Made by a program: the position numbers and the translations under genes. The notes beneath the pieces are model-generated. The model saw nothing but the letters and a program-made list of their open reading frames with translations, had not been told where the DNA came from and searched no databases. Positions 52,768 through 62,629 of a stretch of DNA of 64,000 nucleotides are shown one piece after another. Numbering within the stretch: position 1 is the first letter of the stretch; every line of letters starts with the position of its first letter. The DNA is from CAWGYT01 sp963826795 (GTDB lineage Bacteria; Planctomycetota; Planctomycetia; Pirellulales; Pirellulaceae): contig CAWGYT010000022.1 in NCBI GenBank assembly GCA_963826795.1, positions 84,717 through 148,716 of the forward strand, given 5' to 3'.

Positions 52768-54339
52768 ATGAAATCACACCCGATGTGGCGTGGAATGGTG
52801 CGGATCGCCGCGGGCGCCGCCCTGTGGGTTGCCGTCGCCGGCCCCGCACGGCTCTCGGCCCAAGACGAGCCACTGATCCGACCCGGCGATCTGATCTTGG
52901 GGTTGAGCCAAACCGATCCGGCACTCTCCATCGAACATGCGCGCGGGCCGGCCGTCGAGAATGGCGGCGAGTTCGCCGAGGAGATCTGGCTGACGGCATT
53001 CATGCAATCAATGGAACTCGACAACCTGAACGGGATCAGCCACAACCCCGAGGGAAACCTGCTGGGCGTCAATTTCGGCTCGAGCGCTAACGGCGGCACG
53101 ATCCACAACCTCGCCACTCTGGAACGCGACTTACCGGATCAATTGATCGGCAATACCACAGGGCTCGGCGGCGAGGGATTGACGCTGTCGCGATTGGGCG
53201 GCCTATCGATTGCTCCGGACAACAGCAAGATCGCCGTCACGGGATACGACACGGGACAAGTCTATGTATTCGACTACACGGCCGGTAACGGCTTGGCGGC
53301 CGGCGCGTCCTTGTCCGGCGGTCGGCAAACGTCCCCCGTCTTTGGTCCCTTCGACACGCACGGCTCCGCCTGGCTGGACAGTGAGCGCGTCATCCTGCTG
53401 AACACCGAAGGCAATCTAGTCCAGGTCAATGCCACGACCCTGGAGTCCAGCATCCTGGCCCAAGTCGCCACCGGCGGCGGCCCAACCGTCACGCGGAGCG
53501 AATTCACCGACATCGAATTCAACCAGACGGTTTCACCCTATATCTATGCGACTTACGGAGCCTTCAATGCCGATGGGATTGATGGCCCGAACCCCAACTT
53601 GAATCGCCTGTATGTCTTCGACCCACGCGACAACTTTTCGCTGGTCAAAGAAGTCGACCTGAGCGCTCGCGATGCCGAGAACAATCCCTTGACCGATTCG
53701 CTTCGCGAAATTGCGCTCACGCCCGAGGGCAATCTGTTGCTCGGTCAATTCAGGGCGGGAGGAGTCGATCTGTTGCTGAACGTGGTCGAGCCGGCCTCGT
53801 TGGCGGACAACAGCGCGATCGACTGGTACACTCCCATCACAACCACTGCCTCCTTCAGCGGACTAGATGTCGCGATCGGCCTGCCGCTGGATACCGGCGT
53901 GCGGGGCGACTTCGATCAAAACGGCGTCCTCGATGCAAATGACATCAACCTGCTGAGCGCCGAGGTGAAAGCGGGGACCAACCTGCCGGAATACGACCTG
54001 AACGACGACCAATTCGTCAATGACGCCGATCGGGACATCTGGGTCGAGGAACTGAAATTCACCTACTACGGCGATGCAACGCTCGACGGCCAGTTCAGCA
54101 CCGACGATATGGTGACCGTGTTCCAGGCGGGAGAGTACGAAGACGGGGTCGAAGGGAACTCGCTTTGGCAGACAGGCGACTGGACGGGAGACATGGAGTT
54201 CGACACCTCCGACATGGTCCTCGCGTTCCAAAAAGGCGGCTTCGAACTCGGGCCGCGAGCCGCGGTGGCGAGCGTCCCTGAGCCCTCCGCGGCGTGGCTT
54301 TTGGCGCTCGGTCTCCTGGCGTTCGTGCGCCGCCCGTAG
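52768..54339 (+). CDS. Secreted beta-propeller-like protein with dockerin-like module and PEP-CTERM tail
   Basis: A 523-residue protein with an N-terminal signal sequence ('IAAGAALWVAVAGPARLSAQ'), a central domain with propeller-like strands ('LSIAPDNSKIAVTGYDTG', 'LNRLYVFDPRDN'), two pairs of calcium loops ('GDFDQNGVLDANDINLL', 'YDLNDDQFVNDADRD', 'GDATLDGQFSTDDMV', 'GDWTGDMEFDTSDMV') and a C-terminal PEP-CTERM ('VPEPSAAWLLALGLLAF' then Arg-Arg-Pro). Exosortase processing and surface display are expected. The ATG at 52768 follows GAAAGGAAG. The gene is intact and is followed at 10 bases by a long palindrome. Confidence 0.88.
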   Translation: MKSHPMWRGMVRIAAGAALWVAVAGPARLSAQDEPLIRPGDLILGLSQTDPALSIEHARGPAVENGGEFAEEIWLTAFMQSMELDNLNGISHNPEGNLLGVNFGSSANGGTIHNLATLERDLPDQLIGNTTGLGGEGLTLSRLGGLSIAPDNSKIAVTGYDTGQVYVFDYTAGNGLAAGASLSGGRQTSPVFGPFDTHGSAWLDSERVILLNTEGNLVQVNATTLESSILAQVATGGGPTVTRSEFTDIEFNQTVSPYIYATYGAFNADGIDGPNPNLNRLYVFDPRDNFSLVKEVDLSARDAENNPLTDSLREIALTPEGNLLLGQFRAGGVDLLLNVVEPASLADNSAIDWYTPITTTASFSGLDVAIGLPLDTGVRGDFDQNGVLDANDINLLSAEVKAGTNLPEYDLNDDQFVNDADRDIWVEELKFTYYGDATLDGQFSTDDMVTVFQAGEYEDGVEGNSLWQTGDWTGDMEFDTSDMVLAFQKGGFELGPRAAVASVPEPSAAWLLALGLLAFVRRP

Positions 54340-54348
54340 CCGTTGTTG

Positions 54349-54515
54349 ACCACAGAGGCACAGAGGGCACAGAGGGTCATTGCTCGGCAGGGGATGGTAG
54401 TGCGATTTTGGGGTTTTGCACCGTCCGCCGTTGCGGACGGTGCAAAACCCCAAAATCGCACTACCCCGCGACCTGTGCCCGCTCCTACCCTCTGTGCCCT
54501 CTGTGCCTCGGTGGT
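54349..54515. repeat. Nested long palindrome (33-bp perfect arms inside 28-bp outer arms)
   Basis: The inner arms 54396-54428 and 54433-54465 are perfect 33-base inverse complements around the 4-base loop cgtt. Outer arms 54349-54376 (accacagaggcacagag...) and 54488-54515 pair at 27 of 28 positions, separated from the inner stem by about 20 unpaired bases on each side. The structure begins 10 bases after the PEP-CTERM gene stop. It may be a terminator, a small non-autonomous mobile element or both. No T-run follows. Confidence 0.92.
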
Positions 54516-54591
54516 CCCCCGTCGCCGGTTGATGCGTTGCGGGGTCCATGGTAGGGTGCGGGGAGTTCGACCCAGGAAACAGAGGGACGTC

Positions 54592-55197
54592 ATGAACGAC
54601 GAAGATCAACCCGGCGGCCCGGAGCCCAGCGGCGGCGACGCGAATGATCCGCGGCACCACCAGGTCCAGGTTCCCGGCGTGACGGCCCGCGTCCCCTCCT
54701 CCGTGGGACACGGCGTTCTGAGCACCGGCGCGATCGTGATGAATGGTCCGCACGTTTTCGTGCTGGACTTTCTTCAGCAGATGGGGGTCCCCAGTCACCT
54801 CGTGCGGCGCGTCGTCCTGCCTCACGCCGTAGTCCCTCGTTTCATCCAGGCGCTCGAGCAAAATCTCGCGAACTATCAGCAGAAGTTCGGCCCGCCGATG
54901 AAGCTCCCGCGGCAGGCCAATCCCGCCCAGCGCCCCTCCATCGAGGAGATCTACGACAATATCAAGTTGTCAGACGATGAGCTTCCGGGACATTTTGCGG
55001 AGGGGGTGATGATTCGGCACTCGGCGGCCGAGTTCTGCTTCGACTTCGTGACACAGTTCTTCCCGAACGCATCGGTGTCGAGTCGTATTTTCCTGTCCGC
55101 CCCTCATGTGCCGCCGCTGCTGGAAGCCCTCAAGGGCAACTACCAGCGGTTCCTGGAGAGCACGGGCCGCCCGCCGGAGCCCGAGGGCGACTCGTAG
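54592..55197 (+). CDS. DUF3467-type protein with two similar halves
   Basis: A 201-residue soluble protein. After a Pro/Gly/Asp-rich leader (about 40 residues) it shows 'NGPHVFVLDFLQQMG' and 'RVVLPHAVVPRFIQALEQNL', the pattern of DUF3467, and a second, weaker copy: 'HSAAEFCFDFVTQFFP' and 'RIFLSAPHVPPLLEALKGNY'. Family function is unknown. The ATG at 54592 has a GAGGGA upstream. No operon partner is obvious. Confidence 0.75.
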   Translation: MNDEDQPGGPEPSGGDANDPRHHQVQVPGVTARVPSSVGHGVLSTGAIVMNGPHVFVLDFLQQMGVPSHLVRRVVLPHAVVPRFIQALEQNLANYQQKFGPPMKLPRQANPAQRPSIEEIYDNIKLSDDELPGHFAEGVMIRHSAAEFCFDFVTQFFPNASVSSRIFLSAPHVPPLLEALKGNYQRFLESTGRPPEPEGDS

Positions 55198-55327
55198 TGC
55201 CCGATCACGGCGTCGTTCTGGGGTCGGTGCGTGGCTTGGAAAAGGGGGCAGGTCCCAAACGTGCGAAGCACCCGGGCCGAGCCCGCCCTCCCGTCGCACC
55301 GTCCCCAACTTTTGCTGCTGCGCGGCC

Positions 55328-55762
55328 CTAGTCCGCCCGTTGATTCGAGGCGTCCCAAACGGCTTGTGCCTGGCTCAGGCACGACTGGAGTTCCTGCCGA
55401 CTCAGCAGCAACATGGCCTCACTGAAGAGCGCCCAGCGGCGATCTCGCAAGGCGGATTCCGGCCACTCCTGCTCTTCTCGGGTGACTTCCATCAGCAGCA
55501 CGAGGACATCGAGCTGGGCGCCCCATTTCTGGTCCGCGAAACGCCCGATCGGGGATCCCACGATCTGCCCCTTCAAACCGGCTTCCTCCCAGGCCTCTTT
55601 CAAGCCACTCTCGGGGGGAGTCTCGCCGGGATCGACGATTCCTTTCGGAAAGATCCAACGTCGTTTCTTCAAGGACGTGATCAGGCAGAATTCCCGTCCG
55701 CCGGATCCGTCGCGAAACGGAATGACGCAGGCTTGTTGGATTTGCCGGCCGGATGATTCCAT
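55328..55762 (-). CDS. Nudix hydrolase
   Basis: A 144-residue Nudix protein that would hydrolyse a nucleoside diphosphate-linked compound such as diadenosine or inositol polyphosphate. The Nudix box runs from Gly41: 'GIVDPGETPPESGLKEAWEE' then A-G-L, matching GX5EX7REUXEEXGU except for Lys55 in place of Arg. 'RRWIFPKG' before it is typical of the DIPP/MutT-like branch. The ATG at 55762 follows AAGGA. The substrate is not predictable from sequence. Confidence 0.9.
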   Translation of the reverse strand: MESSGRQIQQACVIPFRDGSGGREFCLITSLKKRRWIFPKGIVDPGETPPESGLKEAWEEAGLKGQIVGSPIGRFADQKWGAQLDVLVLLMEVTREEQEWPESALRDRRWALFSEAMLLLSRQELQSCLSQAQAVWDASNQRAD

Positions 55763-56025
55763 CGAGTCCTTACTCCTTGGTGATCGACACGCCGCTCGGG
55801 ACCCTGACGGGCTTGCCCGAGTCGTCAGGGAACGAGCCTTCCTTCCGAGCGGCTATTTACCGCACGCGATTCGGGTCACCGCGAAGAAGTCTCAATTTAC
55901 CCTTCGATTTGTGACTCCGAGAAATCGGGACTAGGTTTGAGCATCCGACATTGCATCGAGGCATCGCTCCCCACCGGTTGACTTAGCTCGGCAAGTTGAA
56001 CGGCAAGGCATGAAATCGTTAGGCT

Positions 56026-57594
56026 ATGACAAATTCACCGCCGTTCGCTGACTGCCGAAGCGCCGAGATGGAGCGGAGCGTTGCGCGGGATCGGTTCCTG
56101 TTCGAAGCCGTGACCGTGCTGGTCGTGCTGGGCCTAACCGTGATGCTGTACATTGCACCTCGGGCATGGTTTGCAGTTCTGAACCTGTATTTCTTTCCCG
56201 TCACTTTAGCGGGATTCTTCCTGGGACGATACCGCGGCAGTACGACGGCTTTGTTTTGTGCCGTGATGGCCGCGATCGTCTTCGCGCAGCGGGCCGAGCT
56301 GATCGAGTGGTTGACGCTGCTGGTTTGGGCGAGCGTGTTGGGCCTGGAGTCGCTCGTGATCGGCACGCTGAGCGACGACCAACATCGGGAAGTCGTCCGC
56401 CTGCGGGAGATGCACCGAACGGACACGCTGTCCGACGCATTGACCGGAGTCGCGAACCGACGCGCGTTCGATTACGAACTGAATCGGCGTCTGACCGAGT
56501 GGAATCGTCAGCGCAGTCCACTGACGCTGATGCTGATTGATATCGATCACTTCAAGCGATTGAACGACACCTACGGTCACCCGGCGGGCGATGGCGTGTT
56601 GCGGGAGATTGCCCAGCGAATTGCCCGCGACTGCCGTGAAACGGACCTGGTGGCGCGATACGGGGGCGAGGAGTTCGCCGTGGTGATGCCGAATACCCCC
56701 TCCGTCGAAGCCATGAAGGTGGCCGAGCGTGTGAGGTGCGCGATTGAGGCGGGGCGTTTTGATGTGGGCCGACTGTCTGTCAAGGCGACGATCAGCATCG
56801 GGTTGGCTCAGGTGCTCCGCGGCGAGGACCGCGTGACGTTTGTTCAGCGTGCGGACACGGCACTCTACACCTCGAAACAAGAAGGCCGCAACTGCAGTCA
56901 CCACCACGACGGCCACATCTGCGAGGCGTTTGGCACAGCCTTTGGAGGCAGCTTTGAGGGAGGTGCCGAGACCGGGCAACTCTTGCTCTTCAACGAAGGC
57001 AGCGCGGACGTGCTCACCGGGCTCCCCTCACGCCACGTGTTCGTCGATGAATTGAGGCGGCGGCTCTGCGAGGCACGACGCTACCACGTTCCGCTGGCCA
57101 TGATGTTGGTCCAAGTCGACGACTCGAGGGACGGCGATGAGGGCAACGAAGACGCGGGTGACCGGCTGCAACTGCGGTTGAATATCTATGCGTTGGTCGC
57201 TGAGCACGCGCGGATCGTGATGCGCGACGCCGATCTCGTGGCGCGTTTCGATGACGACCAGTTCGCCATTCTGCTGCCCTCAACGACCGCCGAGGAATCG
57301 CTCACGCCGGCAATTCGCTTGCGGCGCCAAGTCGCCCAATCCCGCAGCATCCTGGATGACGGCACCCCCAGGCAGATCACGGTCAGTGTCGGACTGGCCG
57401 CCATGGTCGCGGGCGATACCGTCGCCACGATTTTGCAGCGAGCCCAGGAATCACTCTGGAATGCCGTCCGCTTCGGCGGCAACCGCATCTTTCGTGAAAA
57501 CGGCACTCAGGTCGAACATGTCGACGAGGCCGCCTTGCCGGCCTTCGGGCTTTCACCGTCCGTCTCTTCCGAGCCGATGGCAAGCTCGTCCTGA
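56026..57594 (+). CDS. Membrane diguanylate cyclase with tandem GGDEF domains, second degenerate
   Basis: A 522-residue protein with about four membrane helices in residues 25-115 ('AVTVLVVLGLTVMLYIA', 'LFCAVMAAIVFA'), then a GGDEF domain: 'DALTGVANRRAFDYEL', 'LIDIDHFKRLNDTYGH', inhibitory I-site R204-E-T-D207 and active loop G213-G-E-E-F217. It should make cyclic-di-GMP. A linker with a His-rich patch ('CSHHHDGHIC') leads to a second GGDEF-like domain ('DVLTGLPSRHVFVDEL') whose signature reads F-D-D-D-Q-F (408-413) but keeps an RxxD (400-403). The second domain is probably catalytically inactive and may bind cyclic-di-GMP. The C-terminus is three bases from the convergent permease stop. Confidence 0.9.
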   Translation: MTNSPPFADCRSAEMERSVARDRFLFEAVTVLVVLGLTVMLYIAPRAWFAVLNLYFFPVTLAGFFLGRYRGSTTALFCAVMAAIVFAQRAELIEWLTLLVWASVLGLESLVIGTLSDDQHREVVRLREMHRTDTLSDALTGVANRRAFDYELNRRLTEWNRQRSPLTLMLIDIDHFKRLNDTYGHPAGDGVLREIAQRIARDCRETDLVARYGGEEFAVVMPNTPSVEAMKVAERVRCAIEAGRFDVGRLSVKATISIGLAQVLRGEDRVTFVQRADTALYTSKQEGRNCSHHHDGHICEAFGTAFGGSFEGGAETGQLLLFNEGSADVLTGLPSRHVFVDELRRRLCEARRYHVPLAMMLVQVDDSRDGDEGNEDAGDRLQLRLNIYALVAEHARIVMRDADLVARFDDDQFAILLPSTTAEESLTPAIRLRRQVAQSRSILDDGTPRQITVSVGLAAMVAGDTVATILQRAQESLWNAVRFGGNRIFRENGTQVEHVDEAALPAFGLSPSVSSEPMASSS

Positions 57595-57597
57595 ACG

Positions 57598-59976
57598 TTA
57601 CTCATTCACGTTCAGCGCCGCGATCCAATCCAGTCGAAGGATCGCACGGTACACCGGCAGGTAGGCGACGAGCGTGAAGCTGGCGCCCAAGCCAATCGTC
57701 CAGACCCAGGTCGAGTTGTCGATCACGAACGGAAGCCGCGTCATGTCGGTTGCCACAAAACCGTTGATGAAGTAGGCGAAGCCGTAGCCGACTGGAAGAC
57801 CGAGCAACAGGCCCACCGTGTTGACGACGACGCTTTCGCGGAGAAAGATCCCGCCGATCTGTCCCGGTTGATATCCCAGCACGCGAAACGTCGCCATCTC
57901 TTGACGCCGCTCCGCCAACGAGATCAGCGACGACGTGACAATCCCTCCGCAAAACAACAACCCCGCAAAGGCGATTAGGAACGTATTGACCACTTTCAAT
58001 GGCTTAAGTAGCTCCTGAAGCTGAGCCTTCTGCTCACGCAGCGCCGAGAATCCCTGCAGTTTTGGTGTTTGTTTCAGTGCGTGGTAAAACTGGCGCACGA
58101 CCACCGGATCGACGTCGACCTGAGCCTGGATGGAATTGAGCGACCGCTCTTCGCCGCGGAGCGAGTTGAGGTAATCGAAATCGGCATAGGCCGCCGTTCC
58201 GACGAAACTCTCGATCACGCGGCTCACCGGTACGCGAATCGGCCGACGGTCTCCGTCCAGCGGCACCAACACCAACTCCTGCCCGGGCCGCGCTTGCAGG
58301 ATCTCGGCCAAGCGCCGCGAGAGCATCACGCCTTGTTCGGGCACCTCCACTGGCACGCCCTGCGCATCGCGCGGCACCGTCAACCGCGCCGAATTGACAA
58401 TTCCCGTCACGGCGCCGCGTTTGGAACAATGCCCGTGATGCAGCGTACAGGCGACGTTCAACACCGGCTCGGCGTAGTCAATCCCCGGCAATCGTCTGGC
58501 TTCCAGGAAGCCGTCGTACCCAACCTCGTCTTTGAAGGCCAAGTCGAAATCGCTCACCACCATCTGCTCGAACGTAAACGAAATCAGTTCCTGAAACGAG
58601 TCATCGATTTGTAGGGTCTGCAGAATCAGAGCGGCGCCCATCATCGACGAAAAGATACCCGTGAAAGTTCGCAGTCGGTGCCGCACGATGCCGCGCAGGA
58701 CCATCTGCCAGCGAAATCCGAACCGATGCCAGAAATGAGGCCAACGTTCCAGAAAGACGCGACGGCCCGTCTCGGGTGGCTTCGGCCGCATCGCTTCGGC
58801 AGGCCGCAAACTGACGACCTGCTGGACACCCCGCCAGGTGCCCAGGATCGCGACCACCACGCCCAGCAGGATGCATCCCAGCACGATCATCGGATAGGGG
58901 CGATTCACAATTCGCGAAAACTCGTAGAACTGACGAAATAGTGTCAGCATGTAACCGGCCAGCCAGAAGCCAAAGGCGGCTCCCGCCAACCCGCCGGTGG
59001 CCCCGATCACCATCCCGAAGCGAATGAAGTGGGCAAACAGGCTGAAATTACTGTAGCCCGTCGCCTTCAGCATTCCGACCACGGTCCGCTGCTGCTGTGT
59101 CAGACGCACCATCAGCACGTCCAAGATCAGCACCGCGACCGCCAGAAAAACGCTGGGCACGATCAGATTCACCGTCCGCAATCCCTTGATGTCGCTCATC
59201 AACTGCAAATGCGACTCCTGGTCCGCCAACTTGGTGGAAACGGCCTCGCCATAGCGTTCAAGCTGGCTGTTCAACTCCTCGAGCACCGTTTCCGGACGGT
59301 CCTGAAACTCAGGCGTCAAGAGCCCCACGATCTGATTGGAGGCGCCTTCCAAATCCGTTGCCTCTTCCGCAAATCGTTCCTTCAGAAAAAGAATCGCGTA
59401 GCCCGCCTTGTCAGGGATCATCGCGCCCGGGGCGCGAGCGAAGACGAATTCGGCACTGATCGCCGTCCCGACGACGTACAGTTCTTGCCGACGATCATTC
59501 AGCAGCACATGGATCTTGTCACCCGGTCGAATGCTGCGGGCCCGGGCGAAAGCGTCGCCCAAAATCACCTCCTCACGCCTCAGATTCGTAAAGTATCCGC
59601 CTTGTCGCAGCACGAGGTTGTTGATCACGCGGCGCGGATCGGCCGGCATCGAGTAGATCGTGCCCGAAAGCGGCTTGTCCACGCCCTCCAAGTCGATTGT
59701 GACTGGCATCACGATCCGCGATCGCAATTCCGTGATGCCTCGGATCTGTTCCAGCCGCTGCAAGTCCGCTTTGGGGAACTTCTGGATGTCGACCCAGAAA
59801 TCCGCCATCCGACACTCCGCGTAATAGCTGCGGCGTGAAAGCTCGAGATTAAAGTACAGCGAAAGATTCGCGACATAGGCGGAGATTCCCAACGCAAGAA
59901 TCATGACGACGGCAAACAACAGACCACGCGCCGCGTACAAGTCGCGGAGAAGCTTGCGGTCGAGTGTGGTTACCAC
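57598..59976 (-). CDS. ABC transporter permease, FtsX/MacB-type with two FtsX domains
   Basis: A 792-residue permease with an N-terminal helix, a large extracytoplasmic domain (residues about 45-250), a three-helix FtsX block ('NLIVPSVFLAVAVLILDVLM', shown here for position), a second extracytoplasmic domain and a terminal three-helix block ('LIAFAGLLFCGGIVTSSLI', 'ESVVVNTVGLLLGLPVGYG'). This matches large exporters of the LolE/MacB-like group. The start is GTG at 59976, overlapping the end of the ATPase gene by seven bases (GTGGTAA), so the two are translationally coupled. The substrate is unknown. Confidence 0.9.
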   Translation of the reverse strand: MVTTLDRKLLRDLYAARGLLFAVVMILALGISAYVANLSLYFNLELSRRSYYAECRMADFWVDIQKFPKADLQRLEQIRGITELRSRIVMPVTIDLEGVDKPLSGTIYSMPADPRRVINNLVLRQGGYFTNLRREEVILGDAFARARSIRPGDKIHVLLNDRRQELYVVGTAISAEFVFARAPGAMIPDKAGYAILFLKERFAEEATDLEGASNQIVGLLTPEFQDRPETVLEELNSQLERYGEAVSTKLADQESHLQLMSDIKGLRTVNLIVPSVFLAVAVLILDVLMVRLTQQQRTVVGMLKATGYSNFSLFAHFIRFGMVIGATGGLAGAAFGFWLAGYMLTLFRQFYEFSRIVNRPYPMIVLGCILLGVVVAILGTWRGVQQVVSLRPAEAMRPKPPETGRRVFLERWPHFWHRFGFRWQMVLRGIVRHRLRTFTGIFSSMMGAALILQTLQIDDSFQELISFTFEQMVVSDFDLAFKDEVGYDGFLEARRLPGIDYAEPVLNVACTLHHGHCSKRGAVTGIVNSARLTVPRDAQGVPVEVPEQGVMLSRRLAEILQARPGQELVLVPLDGDRRPIRVPVSRVIESFVGTAAYADFDYLNSLRGEERSLNSIQAQVDVDPVVVRQFYHALKQTPKLQGFSALREQKAQLQELLKPLKVVNTFLIAFAGLLFCGGIVTSSLISLAERRQEMATFRVLGYQPGQIGGIFLRESVVVNTVGLLLGLPVGYGFAYFINGFVATDMTRLPFVIDNSTWVWTIGLGASFTLVAYLPVYRAILRLDWIAALNVNE

Positions 59977-60731
59977 GTCACTTCCTCCGGCTCGATGCGT
60001 TCCTCCAACTCCAGATCCTCCGCAATCGTACCCGACCCGATGCGAAGCAGCCGGTGAGCAATCCCGGCGATGGCCACGTTGTGCGTAATGATGATGATCG
60101 TCATCTGCTTGGTGTGATTCAGATCGACCAACGCCCGCAACACTTTGCGACCTGTTTCCAGGTCAAGCGCCCCCGTCGGTTCGTCGCAGAGCAACATGTC
60201 CGGCTTCTTTGCCACCGCACGCGCAATCGCAACGCGTTGTTGTTCGCCGCCGGAAAGTTGCGCCGGAAAGTGGTCGGTGCGATGCCCCAGCCCGACCAGC
60301 TGCAGCGCCTCTCGCGGCTCCATCGCATCCCGCACGATCTCGGTCGAGACCATGACGTTTTCTTGAGCGGTCAGGGTCGAAACGAGATTGTAAAACTGAA
60401 AGACGAAGCCGATCCGCTCCCGCCGGTATTCGGTCAGCTGACGCTCCGTATAGCGGCTGATATCGCGTCCTCGAAACAGCACCTCGCCCGCGGTCGGCCG
60501 GTCGATGCCGCCGATCAGGTTCAGCAACGTGCTCTTGCCCGACCCCGAAGGTCCCACCAAGACAGTAATCTGCCCGGCACGGATCCGCAGCCCGACTCGG
60601 TGCAACACCGGCACCGAGACGTCGCCCATTTGATACACCTTGTCGACATTCCGCAGTTCGAGAATCACGGAATCGGGGTCGCCGTGAGCGGAAGACGGGC
60701 CTTGAGGTGAAGATGAGGGGACGTTGGTCAC
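59970..60731 (-). CDS. ABC transporter ATP-binding protein (LolD/MacB-type)
   Basis: ATPase of about 253 residues that powers the adjacent permease. Walker A 'LVGPSGSGKSTLLNLIGG', Q-loop 'IGFVFQFYNLVSTLTA', signature 'LSGGEQQRVAIARAVAKK', Walker B 'MLLCDEPTGALD' and the switch His in 'IIIITHN' are all present. The open frame continues upstream into the macro-domain gene only because of a frame change there; a GTG at 60731 ('VTNVPSSSPQ') with about 20 low-complexity residues before the conserved start is the probable initiation site. It ends in an overlap with the permease start. Confidence 0.9.
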   Translation of the reverse strand: MTNVPSSSPQGPSSAHGDPDSVILELRNVDKVYQMGDVSVPVLHRVGLRIRAGQITVLVGPSGSGKSTLLNLIGGIDRPTAGEVLFRGRDISRYTERQLTEYRRERIGFVFQFYNLVSTLTAQENVMVSTEIVRDAMEPREALQLVGLGHRTDHFPAQLSGGEQQRVAIARAVAKKPDMLLCDEPTGALDLETGRKVLRALVDLNHTKQMTIIIITHNVAIAGIAHRLLRIGSGTIAEDLELEERIEPEEVTW

Positions 60732-60829
60732 GGCCGATCGAGGCTTTCGTGCGGGAGAGTCGCTCTTCGAAAAAAAACAGGGGACCCGATGAGGATTCCC
60801 GCGTTCGTCCGTTGTACTCGAATCAGCCG

Positions 60830-61358
60830 CTATTCGCCCGTCGGGGGCGTCAGCAAGCCCTCGTAAACCGCCAGGTCCGCCGCCGAAAAGCAGCAGAAGA
60901 TCACGTCGGGTCGATCGGCGACCTTCTCGAGCCAGAGGCGCACCGTGCTGACGGCAACGCGGCGCTGCTCGGTCAATCGGATAGCCGTAAACTCCGGTGC
61001 TGATCGCCGGGAACGCAATCGAACGGACCAGGTTTTCGGCGGCCAACGCCAGGGATCGCGCGTAGCAGCTGGCCAACTGCTCCGCCTCGCCACAAGCCCC
61101 TCCGGACCAGACCGGGCCCACGGTATGAATCACGAATTTCGCCGGCAGGCCATAGCCGCGCGTGATTTTCGCGTCCCCCGTCGCGCAGCCGCCCAGGCGG
61201 CGACACTCGGCCACCAGTTCGGGACCCGCGCGACGATGAATCGCGCCGTCCACTCCGCCGCCACCTAGCAAACTGGAGTTGGCGGCATTTACAATGGCGT
61301 CGACAGCCAGCGTCGTGATATCCGCCTGAAGTGCTCTCACCTTTCCACCCTCCGGCAA
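60830..61358 (-). CDS. Macro-domain protein (O-acetyl-ADP-ribose deacetylase-like), one frameshift
   Basis: About 175 residues matching MacroD-type proteins that bind ADP-ribose and hydrolyse O-acetyl-ADP-ribose or mono-ADP-ribosyl groups. Motifs: 'DAIVNAANSSLLGGGGVDGA' (catalytic Asn/Asp loop), 'FVIHTVGPVW' and 'AFPAISTGVYGYPID'. A frame change near 60970 is needed to reach the usual C-terminus ('RPDVIFCCFSAADLAVYE'), which ends at 60830. The start could be TTG at 61358 or GTG at 61340, the latter with GGAGG ten bases upstream. Its closeness to the ABC genes may be incidental. Confidence 0.85.
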
Positions 61359-61741
61359 CTGATCGTGCGAGACGTCGCAATCCGGGACGCAGAATCGCTC
61401 GCGCTGGCCCCGCCGAACGTCTCAGCCAACGACTCTGTTGTACACGTTTTTTTCGTGCAGACGGAAGGTTAATCTCGATCGTCGGTTACGGGTAGCCCGG
61501 CGGGGATCGTCCACAGGGCGAGTCGGTTCCTGGCCCACGCGGCCCGAGGGGCTGTTTCGCAGATGGAGGTGAGCCGCTAGAATTGGAGCCGCGTGTCAGG
61601 GCGGGTTTACGCACTCGACCAGAGGCGCATGATTAGCGCCGCCGTTTGTGAAGGTCCAGTTCTGACTAGGTGTCAAAATCGGCCCAATTCGCAATCGGTC
61701 GCCAGAACGTTTGGGCGGGGAGTTGACAGGGCGACTCATCT

Positions 61742-62629
<888 letters not shown>

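Noticed and set aside
52491..53090. 199-residue plus-strand ORF over the start of the PEP-CTERM gene
   Set aside because: Arg-rich with no motif; the overlapping gene at 52768 has a signal peptide, ribosome site and complete domain order.
59970..61358. Macro domain-ABC ATPase fusion protein of 462 residues
   Set aside because: The join is out of register with the macro-domain C-terminus, which is found in another frame; the fusion results from an indel near 60970.
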